64,000 bases of DNA from Actinomycetota bacterium. GTDB taxonomy: Bacteria; Actinomycetota; Geothermincolia; Geothermincolales; RBG-13-55-18. The stretch covers positions 124,001 through 188,000 of the forward strand of contig JACIXB010000011.1 of assembly GCA_014360685.1 (NCBI GenBank), given 5' to 3'. A program made the position numbers and the translations under genes. Every line of letters begins with the position of its first letter. The stretch's first letter is position 1. This document shows, in pieces, positions 55,855-64,000 of the stretch. Below the pieces are notes generated by a model. It saw only the letters and a list, made by a program, of their open reading frames with translations. It did no database searches and was not told where the DNA came from.

Positions 55855-55863
55855 TGTTATAAT
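55855..55863 (+). promoter_or_regulatory. Extended -10 promoter of the AOR gene
   Basis: TGTTATAAT is an extended -10 element (TGn plus a perfect TATAAT). Start near 55870 gives a leader of about 155 bases before the AOR gene. The leader contains a small hairpin (AGCCG/CGGCT) close to the ribosome site. Confidence 0.55.
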
Positions 55864-56027
55864 GGCCTTGACCGTTTGTCGGAGGTCGGCCTGCAGAGGA
55901 GGAGGGGCAAGAGTTTCGTTGTTTACGGTTCCTGTCGTCCTTGAAGGTTCGAATATTCCCGGCTGTGGTAAGGAGGGGACGGAAGAGCCGCTTTAGCCGG
56001 CTGAGAGACCTAGGAGGGAAGTGTCTC

Positions 56028-58094
56028 ATGATGGGCGGTAACTGGGGCAAGGTCCTGAAGGTGAACCTGACGGAGAGCACCGTCGAGGAAGAGGTCATTC
56101 CCGAAGAGCACTACCGGGATTTCCTGGGCGGAAGCGGTCTGGCCGCCAAGTGGTTCTTCGACCATCGGGGATGGGAGGCGGAGCCGCTCTCCCCGGATAA
56201 TCCCCTGATGATCATGAACGGGCCGCTCTCGGGTACCAACTACCCCGGGGCTTCCCGGCTGGAGGTCTGCGCGCGTTCCCCGCTCACCGGTATATGGGGC
56301 GAGGCATCCATGGGGGGTCACTTCTCGCCCCAGCTCAAGCGCACGGGTTACGACGGTATCATCGTACTGGGAGCCTCCGAGAAACCCGTGTATCTCTATG
56401 TCACCGACGAGGGGGCGGAGATACGCGACGCCTCCCACCTGTGGGGGAAGGACACCTACGAGACGGAGGAACTCCTCAAACGGGAGGTGGGCGACCAGCG
56501 GGCCCAGGTGATCTGTATCGGCCCGGCCGGCGAGAACCTGGTGAAGTTCGCCAACGTGATGAACGACCGGGGTTCCACGGCGGGTCGCTGCGGCATGGGC
56601 GCGGTGATGGGCTACAAGCGCCTCAAGGCGGTAGTGGCGCGAGGAAGCAAGAAATTCCCGGTGGCCGACGAGGCGGGGTTCAAGGCGGCCAGGGAAAAAA
56701 TGTCCGAAGCGCTCAAGTTCAGCATGGTCGCCGAGGGGCTGCATGCCTTCGGATCCAATGTGCACATGGAATACGGCATGGCCATCGGTGACGTGCCGGT
56801 GAAGAACTGGCGGGAGGCTTACTGGGCGGAGGGGCCGGAAAAACTGGGCGGGACCACGGTGGCGGAAACCATCCTCACCCGTACCCATTCCTGCTTCGCC
56901 TGCCCCGTGGCCTGCAAGCGCATCGTGGAGATAAAGGAGGGACCCTACCGCATGGAGGAGGGTCCGGGCTCCGAGTACGAGGCGGCGGCCGCCCTGGGGA
57001 CCCTGCAGAGGATGGATTCCATGGAGGCCAACCACAAGGCCAACGAGCTTTGCAACCGCTACGGGATGGACGTCATCTCCTGCGGGGGAGTCATAGCCTA
57101 CGCCACGGAGGCCTTCGAGGCGGGCCTTTTAAAGGAGTCGGACACCGGGGGGCTCAAGCTGGGCTGGAATCAGCCCGACACCCTTCTCGAGCTCATCCGG
57201 AGGATCGCTTACCGCGAGGGCATAGGGGACGAGATGGCCGAGGGCGTGCGGACCATGTCCAAGAAGTTCGGCGGGGAGGAGTTCGCCGTTCACGTCAAGG
57301 GCCTGGAGTGCCCCATGCACGACCCGAGGGCCTTGTGGGGCATGGCCCTCACCTATGCCACCTCCATCCGGGGGGCCTGCCACTGCGCGGACGCCAACCT
57401 CTACGTGGACCTGGGGCTGCTTAACCACAACGAGCTGGGGGTGAAGAGGAGCTGGCCCTACCGAGCCAAAGGGAAGGCGGCCCAGACGGTGGCCTCCCAG
57501 AAGAAAGGGGTCATCGCCAACTCCGCGGTCATCTGCCAGTACGCCTGGAACGCGTCGGGAGGCTCGCTTGCGGACATGGCCGGGGCCCTGCGCGCCCTCA
57601 CCGGTTTTCCCTACACGGTGGAAGAGCTGGCGCGGGTCGGGGACCGTATCTGGTATATAAAGCGGGCCATCGGTAACCTCTGCGGGGCCACCCGGGAGGA
57701 CGACCGCCTGCCGCAGCGCATCCTGGAGCCCCATCCGGAGGGGGTAACCTCCAGCCTGCACCTTGCCGTCTTCCCCCAGTTCATGTCCATGGTGCCCATG
57801 GGCAAGATCAGGGCGGAACGTTTCAAGGAGACCACCGCCGGCCTCTTGAAGAAATACCTGTTCCCCAACATGGACAAGATCCTCACCTCCCTCAACAAGC
57901 TGCCCATGTTCTCCATGCGGGGCAAGAAGCTGGAGAGGAGGGACCCGGAGGAGGTCAGGCGGAGGACGGTGGCTTTCGACGAGATGCTGGAGGAGTACTA
58001 CCGCCTCCGGGACATCGACGAGAAGGGGAGGCCCAGCCGCAGCCGGCTGGAGGAGCTGGGTCTCAAGGACGTGGCCGACGCCCTCCACGGTTGA
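56028..58094 (+). CDS. Aldehyde:ferredoxin oxidoreductase (tungsten-type)
   Basis: 688 residues. AOR oxidises aldehydes to acids using a tungsto- or molybdo-bispterin cofactor and a 4Fe-4S cluster, passing electrons to ferredoxin. The cluster ligands fit the Pyrococcus enzyme closely: Cys289, Cys292 and Cys296 in SCFACPVACKRI, and Cys503 in NSAVICQYAWN. The N-terminal domain begins GNWGKVLKVNLTESTVEEEV and has GGSGLAAKWFFDH and GASRLEVCARSPLTG. The start at 56028 (a second ATG follows) has GGAGGG upstream. The next gene is a MoaD-like carrier, which suits cofactor needs. The physiological aldehyde is unknown. Confidence 0.94.
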   Translation: MMGGNWGKVLKVNLTESTVEEEVIPEEHYRDFLGGSGLAAKWFFDHRGWEAEPLSPDNPLMIMNGPLSGTNYPGASRLEVCARSPLTGIWGEASMGGHFSPQLKRTGYDGIIVLGASEKPVYLYVTDEGAEIRDASHLWGKDTYETEELLKREVGDQRAQVICIGPAGENLVKFANVMNDRGSTAGRCGMGAVMGYKRLKAVVARGSKKFPVADEAGFKAAREKMSEALKFSMVAEGLHAFGSNVHMEYGMAIGDVPVKNWREAYWAEGPEKLGGTTVAETILTRTHSCFACPVACKRIVEIKEGPYRMEEGPGSEYEAAAALGTLQRMDSMEANHKANELCNRYGMDVISCGGVIAYATEAFEAGLLKESDTGGLKLGWNQPDTLLELIRRIAYREGIGDEMAEGVRTMSKKFGGEEFAVHVKGLECPMHDPRALWGMALTYATSIRGACHCADANLYVDLGLLNHNELGVKRSWPYRAKGKAAQTVASQKKGVIANSAVICQYAWNASGGSLADMAGALRALTGFPYTVEELARVGDRIWYIKRAIGNLCGATREDDRLPQRILEPHPEGVTSSLHLAVFPQFMSMVPMGKIRAERFKETTAGLLKKYLFPNMDKILTSLNKLPMFSMRGKKLERRDPEEVRRRTVAFDEMLEEYYRLRDIDEKGRPSRSRLEELGLKDVADALHG

Positions 58095-58123
58095 GGCCGC
58101 CGCGCGGGTACGGGTACGAGGAG

Positions 58124-58372
58124 ATGCCCCTGGTAAAGCTATACGCCACGCTGCGCAAGGCCGCCGGGGAGAAGGAGTACCGGAGCCGGGCGCGCAACGT
58201 GGGCCAGGTGCTCGAGGAGCTGAGGGAACGCTACGGCGACGGGGTGGACCGTTACCTCCGCGGCTGCATCGTGCTGGTAAACGGGCAGAACGTGGGATAC
58301 CTAAAGGGCAAGAGGACCAAACTGAAAGAGGAGGACGAGGTCTCCGTCTTCCCTCCCCTGGCCGGTGGTTAG
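58124..58372 (+). CDS. MoaD/ThiS-like sulfur carrier
   Basis: 82 residues ending in the essential Gly-Gly (FPPLAGG), which is activated and thiocarboxylated. The beta-grasp pattern is clear: VKLYATLRKAAGEKEYRS, VLEELRERYGDGVDRYL, IVLVNGQNVGYLKG and LKEEDEVSVFPPLAGG. The ATG at 58124 has GAGGAG close by. It follows the AOR gene by 29 bp, so it probably makes the dithiolene sulfurs of the pterin cofactor for that enzyme. No moaA/moaE is next to it. Confidence 0.9.
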   Translation: MPLVKLYATLRKAAGEKEYRSRARNVGQVLEELRERYGDGVDRYLRGCIVLVNGQNVGYLKGKRTKLKEEDEVSVFPPLAGG

Positions 58373-58472
58373 CTGGCACCGGGAGCCGGGGGAAGGTCGC
58401 CGGGGGCCGGGGGAGTGGTTTTTGGCGGCCGCCGGGTAATGGGCGGCAACTCGCGGCCCCGGACTCGCCGGG

Positions 58473-58742
58473 TTAAAGGGGGGTAACGGTGAACCCGCCT
58501 CCGCCCGCGGTGGTGCCGCCCACCTGGAGGGCAGCCAGTTCCCTCACGCAGGCGGAAAGCATTTCCCTACCCGCCGTGACCTGCTCCAGGGCGCCGGTTA
58601 TTCGTCTGGAAACATCTTCCAGATTGGCGTTGGAGGCCAGGGCGGCCCATTGGCGCAGGTGATCGGCTTCCCGCTCCAGGCGTTCAGAGCCGTGCTTGAG
58701 GGCCACCTTCAGGGTGACCAGGTCTATGCCTTCGCGGCACAT
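58473..58742 (-). CDS. Hypothetical helical protein (89 aa)
   Basis: From the ATG at 58742, preceded by GGAGGTGA. Not recognised. It is mostly helical (DLVTLKVALKHGSERLEREA, ANLEDVSRRITGALEQVTAG) and ends in a Gly/Thr-rich tail (GGTTAGGGGFTVTPL). One Cys near the start (MCREGIDL) and one in MLSACVREL. It is convergent with the MoaD-like gene. A real small gene judging by its ribosome site; role unknown. Confidence 0.6.
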   Translation of the reverse strand: MCREGIDLVTLKVALKHGSERLEREADHLRQWAALASNANLEDVSRRITGALEQVTAGREMLSACVRELAALQVGGTTAGGGGFTVTPL

Positions 58743-58970
58743 CGCTCTCACCTCCAAATCGTAACCGGAGGATCTTCCGACCGGCTCTCCGGGCCGGATT
58801 TCAACTCCCTCTCTTTTACCGATTCCACAACCCGGTGGCCGGAAAGTCAACCTCCACTCAAGATGGCCTGCGACCTCGGCTGCGGCCTCCGGTAGCTCGT
58901 CGCCCGCCGGAATGGGCCTCGACCCGAAGACGGAACCCTCTTTCAGATCCGCTTTCCGCCGAGCGCTCCA

Positions 58971-59885
58971 TCAAGCACAGGCCTCCGGCGCCGCCTTGCC
59001 CAGCTCCACCAGGGCGCGGCGCAGCGTCTCCTTCCCCTTCTCCGTCATGCCGCTCAGGGGGAGCCTGACCCCTCCGACGCCGACGCCCATCCAGTTCAAG
59101 GCCTGCTTGATGGCCGTGGGGTTGGGCTCGCAGAAAAGGGCGCGCACCAGGGGCAGGACCCGGTAGTGAAGCTCGCGCGCCTCCTCCACCTTCCCTTCCC
59201 AAACCAGGCGGCACATGCGCCCGAACTCCTTGCCCAGGACGTGGCCCACGGCGGCTATGCATCCCTGCCCTCCCAGGCAGAGGACCAGGAAGGTCACCGC
59301 GTCTTCGCCGGAATAGACCGAAAAATCCAGGCCCGCCTTGCGGGTCTCCTCGATGATGGAGCTGACCTGCAGGATGTCCCCGGAAGCTTCCTTGATGCCC
59401 ACGATATTCTCCAGCTCCGCCAGGCGGAGGACGGTCTCCACCTCCACGTTGCGCCCCGTCCGGAAGGGGATATTGTAAAGGATGATGGGAAGGGAGGTGC
59501 TCTCGGCTATGGCCTTGAAGTGCCGGTAGATGCCCTCCTGGCTGGGGCGGTTGTAATAGGGACTGACCTGGAGGCTGCCGTCCACGCCTATCCTCTCCGC
59601 CGCCGTGGTCATCTGGACGGCCTCCTCGGTGCTGTTGCTGCCGGTGCCGGCTATGACCGGCACCCGGCCCGCCGTCTCCTGGTAGACGATCTCGATGACC
59701 CTCATGTGCTCCTCGTGGCTCAGGGTGGGCGATTCCCCGGTGGTGCCGCAGGGGATGAGGGCATCGGCCTCCTGTTCCTCGATGAGGTAGTTGACCAACC
59801 TGCGCAGCGCCGGCTCGTCCACCCGACCCTTGTCGTCGAAGGGGGTTACCAGGGGGATCAGACAGCCCTTCACCTTCCACTCCAC
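58971..59885 (-). CDS. dapA: 4-hydroxy-tetrahydrodipicolinate synthase
   Basis: Condenses pyruvate with aspartate semialdehyde, the branch step to diaminopimelate and lysine. 304 residues from the GTG at 59885, which has AGGAGGT upstream; this drops a low-complexity extension. The active site is visible: IPCGTTGESPTLSHEE with the Thr pair, ILYNIPFRTGRNV with the catalytic Tyr, and VGIKEASGDI with the Schiff-base lysine. TIM-barrel length is normal. It is unlinked to lysC-asd at 12-14 kb. Confidence 0.94.
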   Translation of the reverse strand: MEWKVKGCLIPLVTPFDDKGRVDEPALRRLVNYLIEEQEADALIPCGTTGESPTLSHEEHMRVIEIVYQETAGRVPVIAGTGSNSTEEAVQMTTAAERIGVDGSLQVSPYYNRPSQEGIYRHFKAIAESTSLPIILYNIPFRTGRNVEVETVLRLAELENIVGIKEASGDILQVSSIIEETRKAGLDFSVYSGEDAVTFLVLCLGGQGCIAAVGHVLGKEFGRMCRLVWEGKVEEARELHYRVLPLVRALFCEPNPTAIKQALNWMGVGVGGVRLPLSGMTEKGKETLRRALVELGKAAPEACA

Positions 59886-60262
59886 CTTGCCGACCTCCTC
59901 TTCCTCGTTCCGCAGCTCCTCGACCCGCGGAGGAAACTCCGGGCTGGGCCCTCCCGCGGTTCGCCCGCCTTCGCGGGTAAGCATCGTCGGAAACGGCCTT
60001 CCTTTCGCCTACCGCCCAGGTTGCCCGCCGGGCATGGTTTTCTCCATGCCGGATGCGGGGATGGTCGGGCGAAGGCCCCGTCCTTCACGCGGCTCCTTGA
60101 GATCGACCCCGTCGCGGGGTCCGCCTTTCCTCCCCTCTTTTCGCGGCGTTATAGGTGTAATGATAACAGAATGAGAACGGAGAAAAACGTCGATGACCGA
60201 AAGTCACAGTTGCCATTATATGGTATTAAGTTCTCGGGGCCCGGAAATTACCCCCCACCCTA
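59886..60262. other. Divergent region between dapA and oxidoreductase
   Basis: About 375 bases. A purine-rich, moderately AT-rich segment (60160-60260) precedes the promoter of the oxidoreductase. No gene or repeat is supported. Confidence 0.35.
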
Positions 60263-60290
60263 TTGACAGCCGGGAGAGCGGTGATAATAT
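60263..60290 (+). promoter_or_regulatory. Promoter of the phytoene-desaturase-like gene
   Basis: A perfect TTGACA (60263) and TAATAT (60285) are 16 bases apart. Start near 60297 gives a structured leader of about 200 bases. Confidence 0.6.
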
Positions 60291-60497
60291 GAAAACGTTC
60301 CGGCTGAGCTCGGGGGAAAATGAAGTCCAAGCGCCCGTAATCTTGCGCGTCCGGAACGTAGGTAGGAACCCAGGATGCCGAGTAGAAAACGTCGCGGCTG
60401 CAGGCCCGACGGTCCCAAAGGTATCTTGGGTTTCTACTATTATTGAAGACTCGTGCTTCCGGTAGGAGTACGGACCGGTGACGACGGGAGGTGCTTC
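60291..60497 (+). promoter_or_regulatory. Structured mRNA leader with attenuator-like pairing
   Basis: ACGTTCCGG (60295) pairs with CCGGAACGT (60351), a perfect 9-bp helix. AGTAGAAA (60381) pairs with TTTCTACT (60431). An alternative hairpin, CCCAA-A-G with CTTGGG (about 60414-60430), is directly followed by TTTCTACTATTATT, a terminator-like tail. The second and third helices exclude each other, so this looks like an attenuator or riboswitch. No known class is recognised. Confidence 0.45.
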
Positions 60498-61901
60498 ATG
60501 TCCAAGGGGCTGGCGGGGAAAAGGGTGGTGGTCATCGGGACGGGCATCGGGGGTTCGGGGGTTTCCGCGCTGCTGGCCAGGGAAGGAGCCCAGGTACTGG
60601 TCCTGGAGAGGAACTCCTTTCCGGGAGGAAAAGCGGCCAGTTTCGAGCGCCAGGGATTCATTTACGATACCGGGGTGCACTGGCTCTCGCGGGGTGACAA
60701 GGGTCCCCTGGGAGAGATAGCCGACTTGGTGGGGGCGGAGGTCAGCTACCGGTCGCTGGAGCCGGCCATGCAGTTCACCGCGCAGGGAAGGACGGCCACC
60801 CTTTACCAGGGCATGGACGACGCGGAGGTCCTGGAACGGCTCTTCGAGGAGATCGGGGTGCTCCCCGAGAATCGGCCCGGCGCCCGGGCGCTCTTCGAGG
60901 ACCTGGCGCGTGAACGGACCCCCCGGGAGCTCGAGGAGCTGGACGAGGTCTCCTTCTCCGATTACTGCGCGCGCTTCGTGGACGACGAGCAATTGAACCG
61001 CCTCCTGGACGGGTTCACCGGCATGTACATGTGCATCTCCCGGAGAGCCGCTTCGGCGGCGGAGTTCATCCTCTGTTTCTCCAACCAGGTAAAGGTGAAG
61101 AACCTGTGTTACCCGCTGGGCGGGATGCGCGCCGTTCCCATGGCCTACCTGAAGGCCCTGGAGTCCATGGGCGGGGAAGTGCGGTATTCCACTCCCGTGG
61201 AGCGCATAGTGGTGGAATCGGGGAAGGTGCGGGGAGTGGAGGCCGGGGAGTTCATACCCGCGGACCTGGTGATCAGCAACACGGGGATAAAGGAGACGGT
61301 AGCCCTGGCCGGCAGGCACAACTTTCCGGACCATTACCTGGCCCGGGTGGACGCCCTGCGCCTTTCCTTCGGGGCGGTGAGCGTGAAGTACGCCCTGGAC
61401 GCCGAGGTGGTGAAGCCCCATTTGTTCTGTTATTTCCCCGATTTTCGGGATCCCCGACAGGCGGAAAGGCAGGCGGCGATTTTCGTGCCCGTGCCCTCCG
61501 CCGCCGATCCCTCCCTGGCCCCTCCCGGGTGCCAGTTGGTCCTGGCCGGGTCCCTGGCCCCTCCGGGCCTGGAGGACGGGGAGCAGGCGGCGGCGGTATG
61601 CGAGGAGATCCTGGACCGCGTCGAGAACACCATGCGGGACCTTTTCCCGGGCATAGAGGACCATATCGTCTGGAAGATAAGGACGGACACCCGTTACATC
61701 GCCGAAATATCCGGGAGGTGGACGGGAGAGGTCATCGGGCTGGCCCAAAACCGGCACCAGGTGGGGAAGAACCGCCCTTCTCAAGTCGCCCCCGTGGAGG
61801 GGCTTTACCTGGTGGGAGCCGATGCCGGAGGTCGCGGGGTGGGTACGGAGATGGCCGCGGACAGCGCCCTCAACCTGTGGAGGTTACTGCTCCATTCCTG
61901 A
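60498..61901 (+). CDS. Phytoene-desaturase-like FAD oxidoreductase
   Basis: 467 residues from the ATG at 60498, behind GGGAGGTG. An FAD-binding protein of the CrtI/amine-oxidase superfamily: VVVIGTGIGGSGVSALLARE, ERNSFPGGKAASFERQGF, a central domain (CYPLGGMRAVPMAYLKAL), and a C-terminal FAD loop GLYLVGADAGGRGVGTEMAA. Similar proteins desaturate carotenoids or reduce isoprenoid chains (retinol saturase-like). No other carotenoid genes are nearby. The gene is preceded by a structured leader, so its expression may be tuned by RNA. Substrate unknown. Confidence 0.88.
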   Translation: MSKGLAGKRVVVIGTGIGGSGVSALLAREGAQVLVLERNSFPGGKAASFERQGFIYDTGVHWLSRGDKGPLGEIADLVGAEVSYRSLEPAMQFTAQGRTATLYQGMDDAEVLERLFEEIGVLPENRPGARALFEDLARERTPRELEELDEVSFSDYCARFVDDEQLNRLLDGFTGMYMCISRRAASAAEFILCFSNQVKVKNLCYPLGGMRAVPMAYLKALESMGGEVRYSTPVERIVVESGKVRGVEAGEFIPADLVISNTGIKETVALAGRHNFPDHYLARVDALRLSFGAVSVKYALDAEVVKPHLFCYFPDFRDPRQAERQAAIFVPVPSAADPSLAPPGCQLVLAGSLAPPGLEDGEQAAAVCEEILDRVENTMRDLFPGIEDHIVWKIRTDTRYIAEISGRWTGEVIGLAQNRHQVGKNRPSQVAPVEGLYLVGADAGGRGVGTEMAADSALNLWRLLLHS

Positions 61902-61938
61902 TCGCCGCTCCGGAAGGTCTCGGCGCGGCGGAAGGGCA

Positions 61939-62088
61939 TCATCCGGCTTTGGCCAGGACGCAGGACCATTCGCCTTCCAACACGCCGTATTCCGACCACA
62001 AAAAGAGGATCTCCTGCAGAAAGGACTGCGCGTCCGGAGCCCTCCGGTAGGCTTCCTCGAGTCGTCGGCGTATAAGGTCGTAATCCAT
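61939..62088 (-). CDS. Small conserved-looking protein (49 aa)
   Basis: From the ATG at 62088, with GGAGGTGA five bases upstream. MDYDLIRRRLEEAYRRAPDA opens the protein and FLQEILFLWSEYGVLEGEW follows. Mostly helical, soluble, with one Cys. No family recognised. It is convergent with the oxidoreductase gene and follows the diguanylate cyclase gene on the same strand by 61 bp, so it may be part of that unit. Confidence 0.6.
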   Translation of the reverse strand: MDYDLIRRRLEEAYRRAPDAQSFLQEILFLWSEYGVLEGEWSCVLAKAG

Positions 62089-62149
62089 CCGCCTCACCTC
62101 CAGGGCCATGGTACAGGCCGGGGGTGACAAGGCGGGGGAGGGGGTGGCC

Positions 62150-63619
62150 TCACTCCCGGAAGCGGACCAGGTTGCGTCCGGACTCCTTGGCCTCGTAAAG
62201 GGCGGCGTCGGCCTTGGCCACGATATCCGAGCGGTCCCGCACGTCCGGGGCGGGGAAGGAAGTCACGCCCTGGCTGACGGTCACCCGAACAGGCTTTCCG
62301 TCCGGGGACGTGAAATCGTGGTTTTCAACCGCCATGCGGATGCGTTCCGCGGTCTGCACCGCGTTCTCCAGGTCCGTCTCCGGGAGGAGGATGGCGAACT
62401 CCTCGCCGCCGTAGCGGGCCAGGATGTCCATGCTCCGCAGGCAGCCCTTGATGAGGGAGGCGGTTTCCTTGAGGATCTCGTCCCCGAAGAGGTGGCCGTA
62501 TGTGTCGTTTATCTTCTTGAAGAAATCGATGTCCAGCATGATGAAGGAGAAGACGGTGTTGTAACGGAGTGACCTCTTGTACTCCTTGTCGAAGAGCTCC
62601 TGGAAGAAGCGGTGGTTGTAGATCCTGGTCAGGCCGTCGGTGATGGCCATGCGCTTGGCCCCCTCGTAGAGGCGGGAGTTGTCCACGATCATCACCAGCT
62701 GGTTGCTCACCAGGCTGAGGATGCTGGGAGCATCGCGCCGGAAGGCCGGGGTGGAGGGGCCGGCCAGCAGCAGCAGGCCTATGGGTGCCTGGTGGGCGAT
62801 GAGGGGGAGGTGCAGGTAGGAGAGTTCCACGGGCTTTTCCGGGGTCTCGGCGACCAGGTTGTCCTCCAGGAGGACCGTCCGCCCCACCGACTGGCCTTCC
62901 CCGGGACGCCAGGCGTACCCGGTGGCGGTCTCCATGGCCTGGGAGACCGCGTTCTCCAGGACTTCCGGGGTGACGGGGCGGTTCAGGTAGAGGTAGAGCT
63001 CCCTTTCCTCGAAGAGCAGCAGCGCCCCCAGGCGGTAATTGAAGAGTTTATCCAGTATCTGGAAAATGGAACACACCGTCTCCGTGAAATCCTGCATGGA
63101 CTCGGCCAGGGAAGCGATGTCGTTCAGGATGGTGGTCTCGAAGAGCTTGCGGTCCAGCAGGTCGGTGATCTTGTTGATCACGTAATCCTCGCTGACATCC
63201 TTCCGGCGGCGCCGGGCGAGCTCCCGGGCTTCGCGGTTCCTTTCCGAGGCTGAAAGCAGGGCTTTCACCTCGCGCAACAGGTGTTCCGGCTTGAAGCCCT
63301 TGGTGATGTAGGCGTCGGCGCCGGTCTTCAAGCCCCAGAACATGTCCGTCTGGTGCTCCCTCCCGGTGAGCATGATGATGGGCATCCAGGAGGTCATGGG
63401 GTCCTCCTTCAGCAGCCGGCATACCTGGTAGCCCTTGATCTTGGGCATCTCGATATCCAGGATCATGAGGTCGGGGAGCAGGGAGAAGGCCTTCATGGCC
63501 GCCTCGATACCATCCCAGGCCACGTCCACCCGGTATCCGGCCTTCTCCAGGATGGATCCCGTGACCTTGACCACCAACCGGTTGTCGTCCGCCAGGAGCA
63601 GGTGTTTCCCTTCTTCCAT
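62150..63619 (-). CDS. Response regulator diguanylate cyclase (REC-GAF-GGDEF)
   Basis: 489 residues making c-di-GMP under phosphorylation control. The receiver is at 1-125 (LLADDNRLVV, phospho-acceptor in LMILDIEMPKIKG, Lys in YITKGFKP). A helical linker leads to a GAF-like region at about 165-315 (NYRLGALLLFEERELYLYL, IAHQAPIGLLLLAGPSTPAF). The GGDEF domain follows at about 320-489, with the active-site loop written GGEEF (ARYGGEEFAILLPE) and FSFIMLDIDFFKKINDTYG. No I-site RxxD was found just before the loop (SMDILARYGGEEF), so product feedback may be absent. It starts at an ATG at 63619. Confidence 0.94.
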   Translation of the reverse strand: MEEGKHLLLADDNRLVVKVTGSILEKAGYRVDVAWDGIEAAMKAFSLLPDLMILDIEMPKIKGYQVCRLLKEDPMTSWMPIIMLTGREHQTDMFWGLKTGADAYITKGFKPEHLLREVKALLSASERNREARELARRRRKDVSEDYVINKITDLLDRKLFETTILNDIASLAESMQDFTETVCSIFQILDKLFNYRLGALLLFEERELYLYLNRPVTPEVLENAVSQAMETATGYAWRPGEGQSVGRTVLLEDNLVAETPEKPVELSYLHLPLIAHQAPIGLLLLAGPSTPAFRRDAPSILSLVSNQLVMIVDNSRLYEGAKRMAITDGLTRIYNHRFFQELFDKEYKRSLRYNTVFSFIMLDIDFFKKINDTYGHLFGDEILKETASLIKGCLRSMDILARYGGEEFAILLPETDLENAVQTAERIRMAVENHDFTSPDGKPVRVTVSQGVTSFPAPDVRDRSDIVAKADAALYEAKESGRNLVRFRE

Positions 63620-63841
63620 AAGGACCCCCGTTCCGCCTTTGATTTATCGGCGGGAGGAAACGGGAAATTGAATCCATCCTTGAACCGGGGCGTTGCTCGC
63701 GTCCCGCATGCCGGGATCCCAGGCGGATGGGAGAGGAGCTGTAAAGGGATATCGGAACAAGGCCGAACCCCCGCCGATATCCGGCTAAACGTCCTTTCGC
63801 GCCCCTTCTTCGAGGCATGCCGGCTTGCCTCGCCCAGGCCC

Positions 63842-64000
63842 TCAATCCGCCCGGGGACACAGGAGGAGTTCCACCCGCCCTCCCTCCAGGGCGGCGGCCA
63901 AGAGGCAGGCCTCCTCGGGGGTGACCTCGAGGATGAGGCAGGACGCGGAAACGGAGGGGGAACCGGAAGCCGATTCCCAGGGGCGGGAGGCGCCTTCCGC
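63842..64000 (-). CDS. CpaB/RcpC-like pilus assembly protein (C-terminal end only)
   Basis: The last 52 codons are visible; the rest lies beyond the window. The residues LILEVTPEEACLLAAALEGG followed by RVELLLCPRAD match the end of Flp pilus assembly protein CpaB/RcpC, where VTPEEA..LA...GRL.LALR is conserved. A Ser-rich segment precedes it. If right, a tight-adherence (Tad/Flp) pilus cluster may lie just outside the window. The call is based on a short piece and needs the upstream sequence. Confidence 0.5.
   Translation of the reverse strand, partial: AEGASRPWESASGSPSVSASCLILEVTPEEACLLAAALEGGRVELLLCPRAD

Overview
The window is high-GC, densely coded bacterial DNA from what looks like an anaerobic, motile, Gram-positive-type lineage. 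Supporting signs are: a CheA/CheC/CheD chemotaxis set with an Asp23/Gls24 protein; a large SRP RNA with an Alu domain upstream of dnaX-ybaB-recR; a glycyl radical enzyme; a tungsten-type aldehyde:ferredoxin oxidoreductase; a methyltransferase corrinoid protein; and nickel-pincer lactate racemase genes. pheA close to serS, and a two-PG-binding-domain amidase-like protein, recall Actinobacteria. A deep anaerobic actinobacterial lineage is my best guess, but this is inference. Many genes use GTG or TTG starts behind strong GGAGG-type ribosome binding sites; where the sequence allowed, I moved starts to match them.

Layout: 1-3.2 kb is the end of a chemotaxis operon (cheA partial, cheC, cheD, Asp23-like). 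3.3-8.3 kb is a reverse-strand six-gene signalling operon (KaiC/RadA-like ATPase, lone receiver, two small membrane proteins, triple-PAS histidine kinase, PG-binding/degenerate amidase protein). 8.7-14.4 kb holds ffs-dnaX-ybaB-recR, then lysC-asd. 14.4-18.7 kb has three membrane proteins with N-terminal zinc-binding modules. 18.9-25 kb has an efflux-type adaptor lipoprotein, a DUF1998 helicase, a TetR regulator and a small unknown gene with a duplicated 3' end. 25.8-30.3 kb is larA with larC and larE on the opposite strand. 30.7-34.8 kb is DUF4446-pheA-serS, an unknown gene and tRNA-Ser(UGA).

35.6-52 kb is the accessory part: a broken beta-propeller/TIG surface protein, two alpha/beta hydrolases, a TetR gene with a palindromic operator, an orphan glycyl radical enzyme with a membrane protein and two V4R-domain proteins, a decayed TIG-domain gene, a frameshifted zinc-ribbon gene, an orphan corrinoid protein with a DUF6506 protein, and a methyltransferase. 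52.5-64 kb has tRNA-Ser(GCU), an SCP2-like protein, a receiver protein, 116-bp tandem repeats, a MerR/TetR hybrid regulator, AOR-MoaD, dapA, a phytoene-desaturase-like oxidoreductase behind a structured leader, a REC-GAF-GGDEF diguanylate cyclase and the tail of a CpaB-like pilus gene.

The strongest candidates for undescribed biology are the KaiC-receiver-membrane-kinase operon, the TetR-operator/glycyl radical enzyme/V4R cluster, the run of zinc-finger membrane proteins, and several structured non-coding elements: the 60.3-60.5 kb leader, a putative small RNA at 22.9 kb, palindromes at 25.6 and 55.5 kb, and the 116-bp repeats. No CRISPR array, rRNA or intact transposase was seen.
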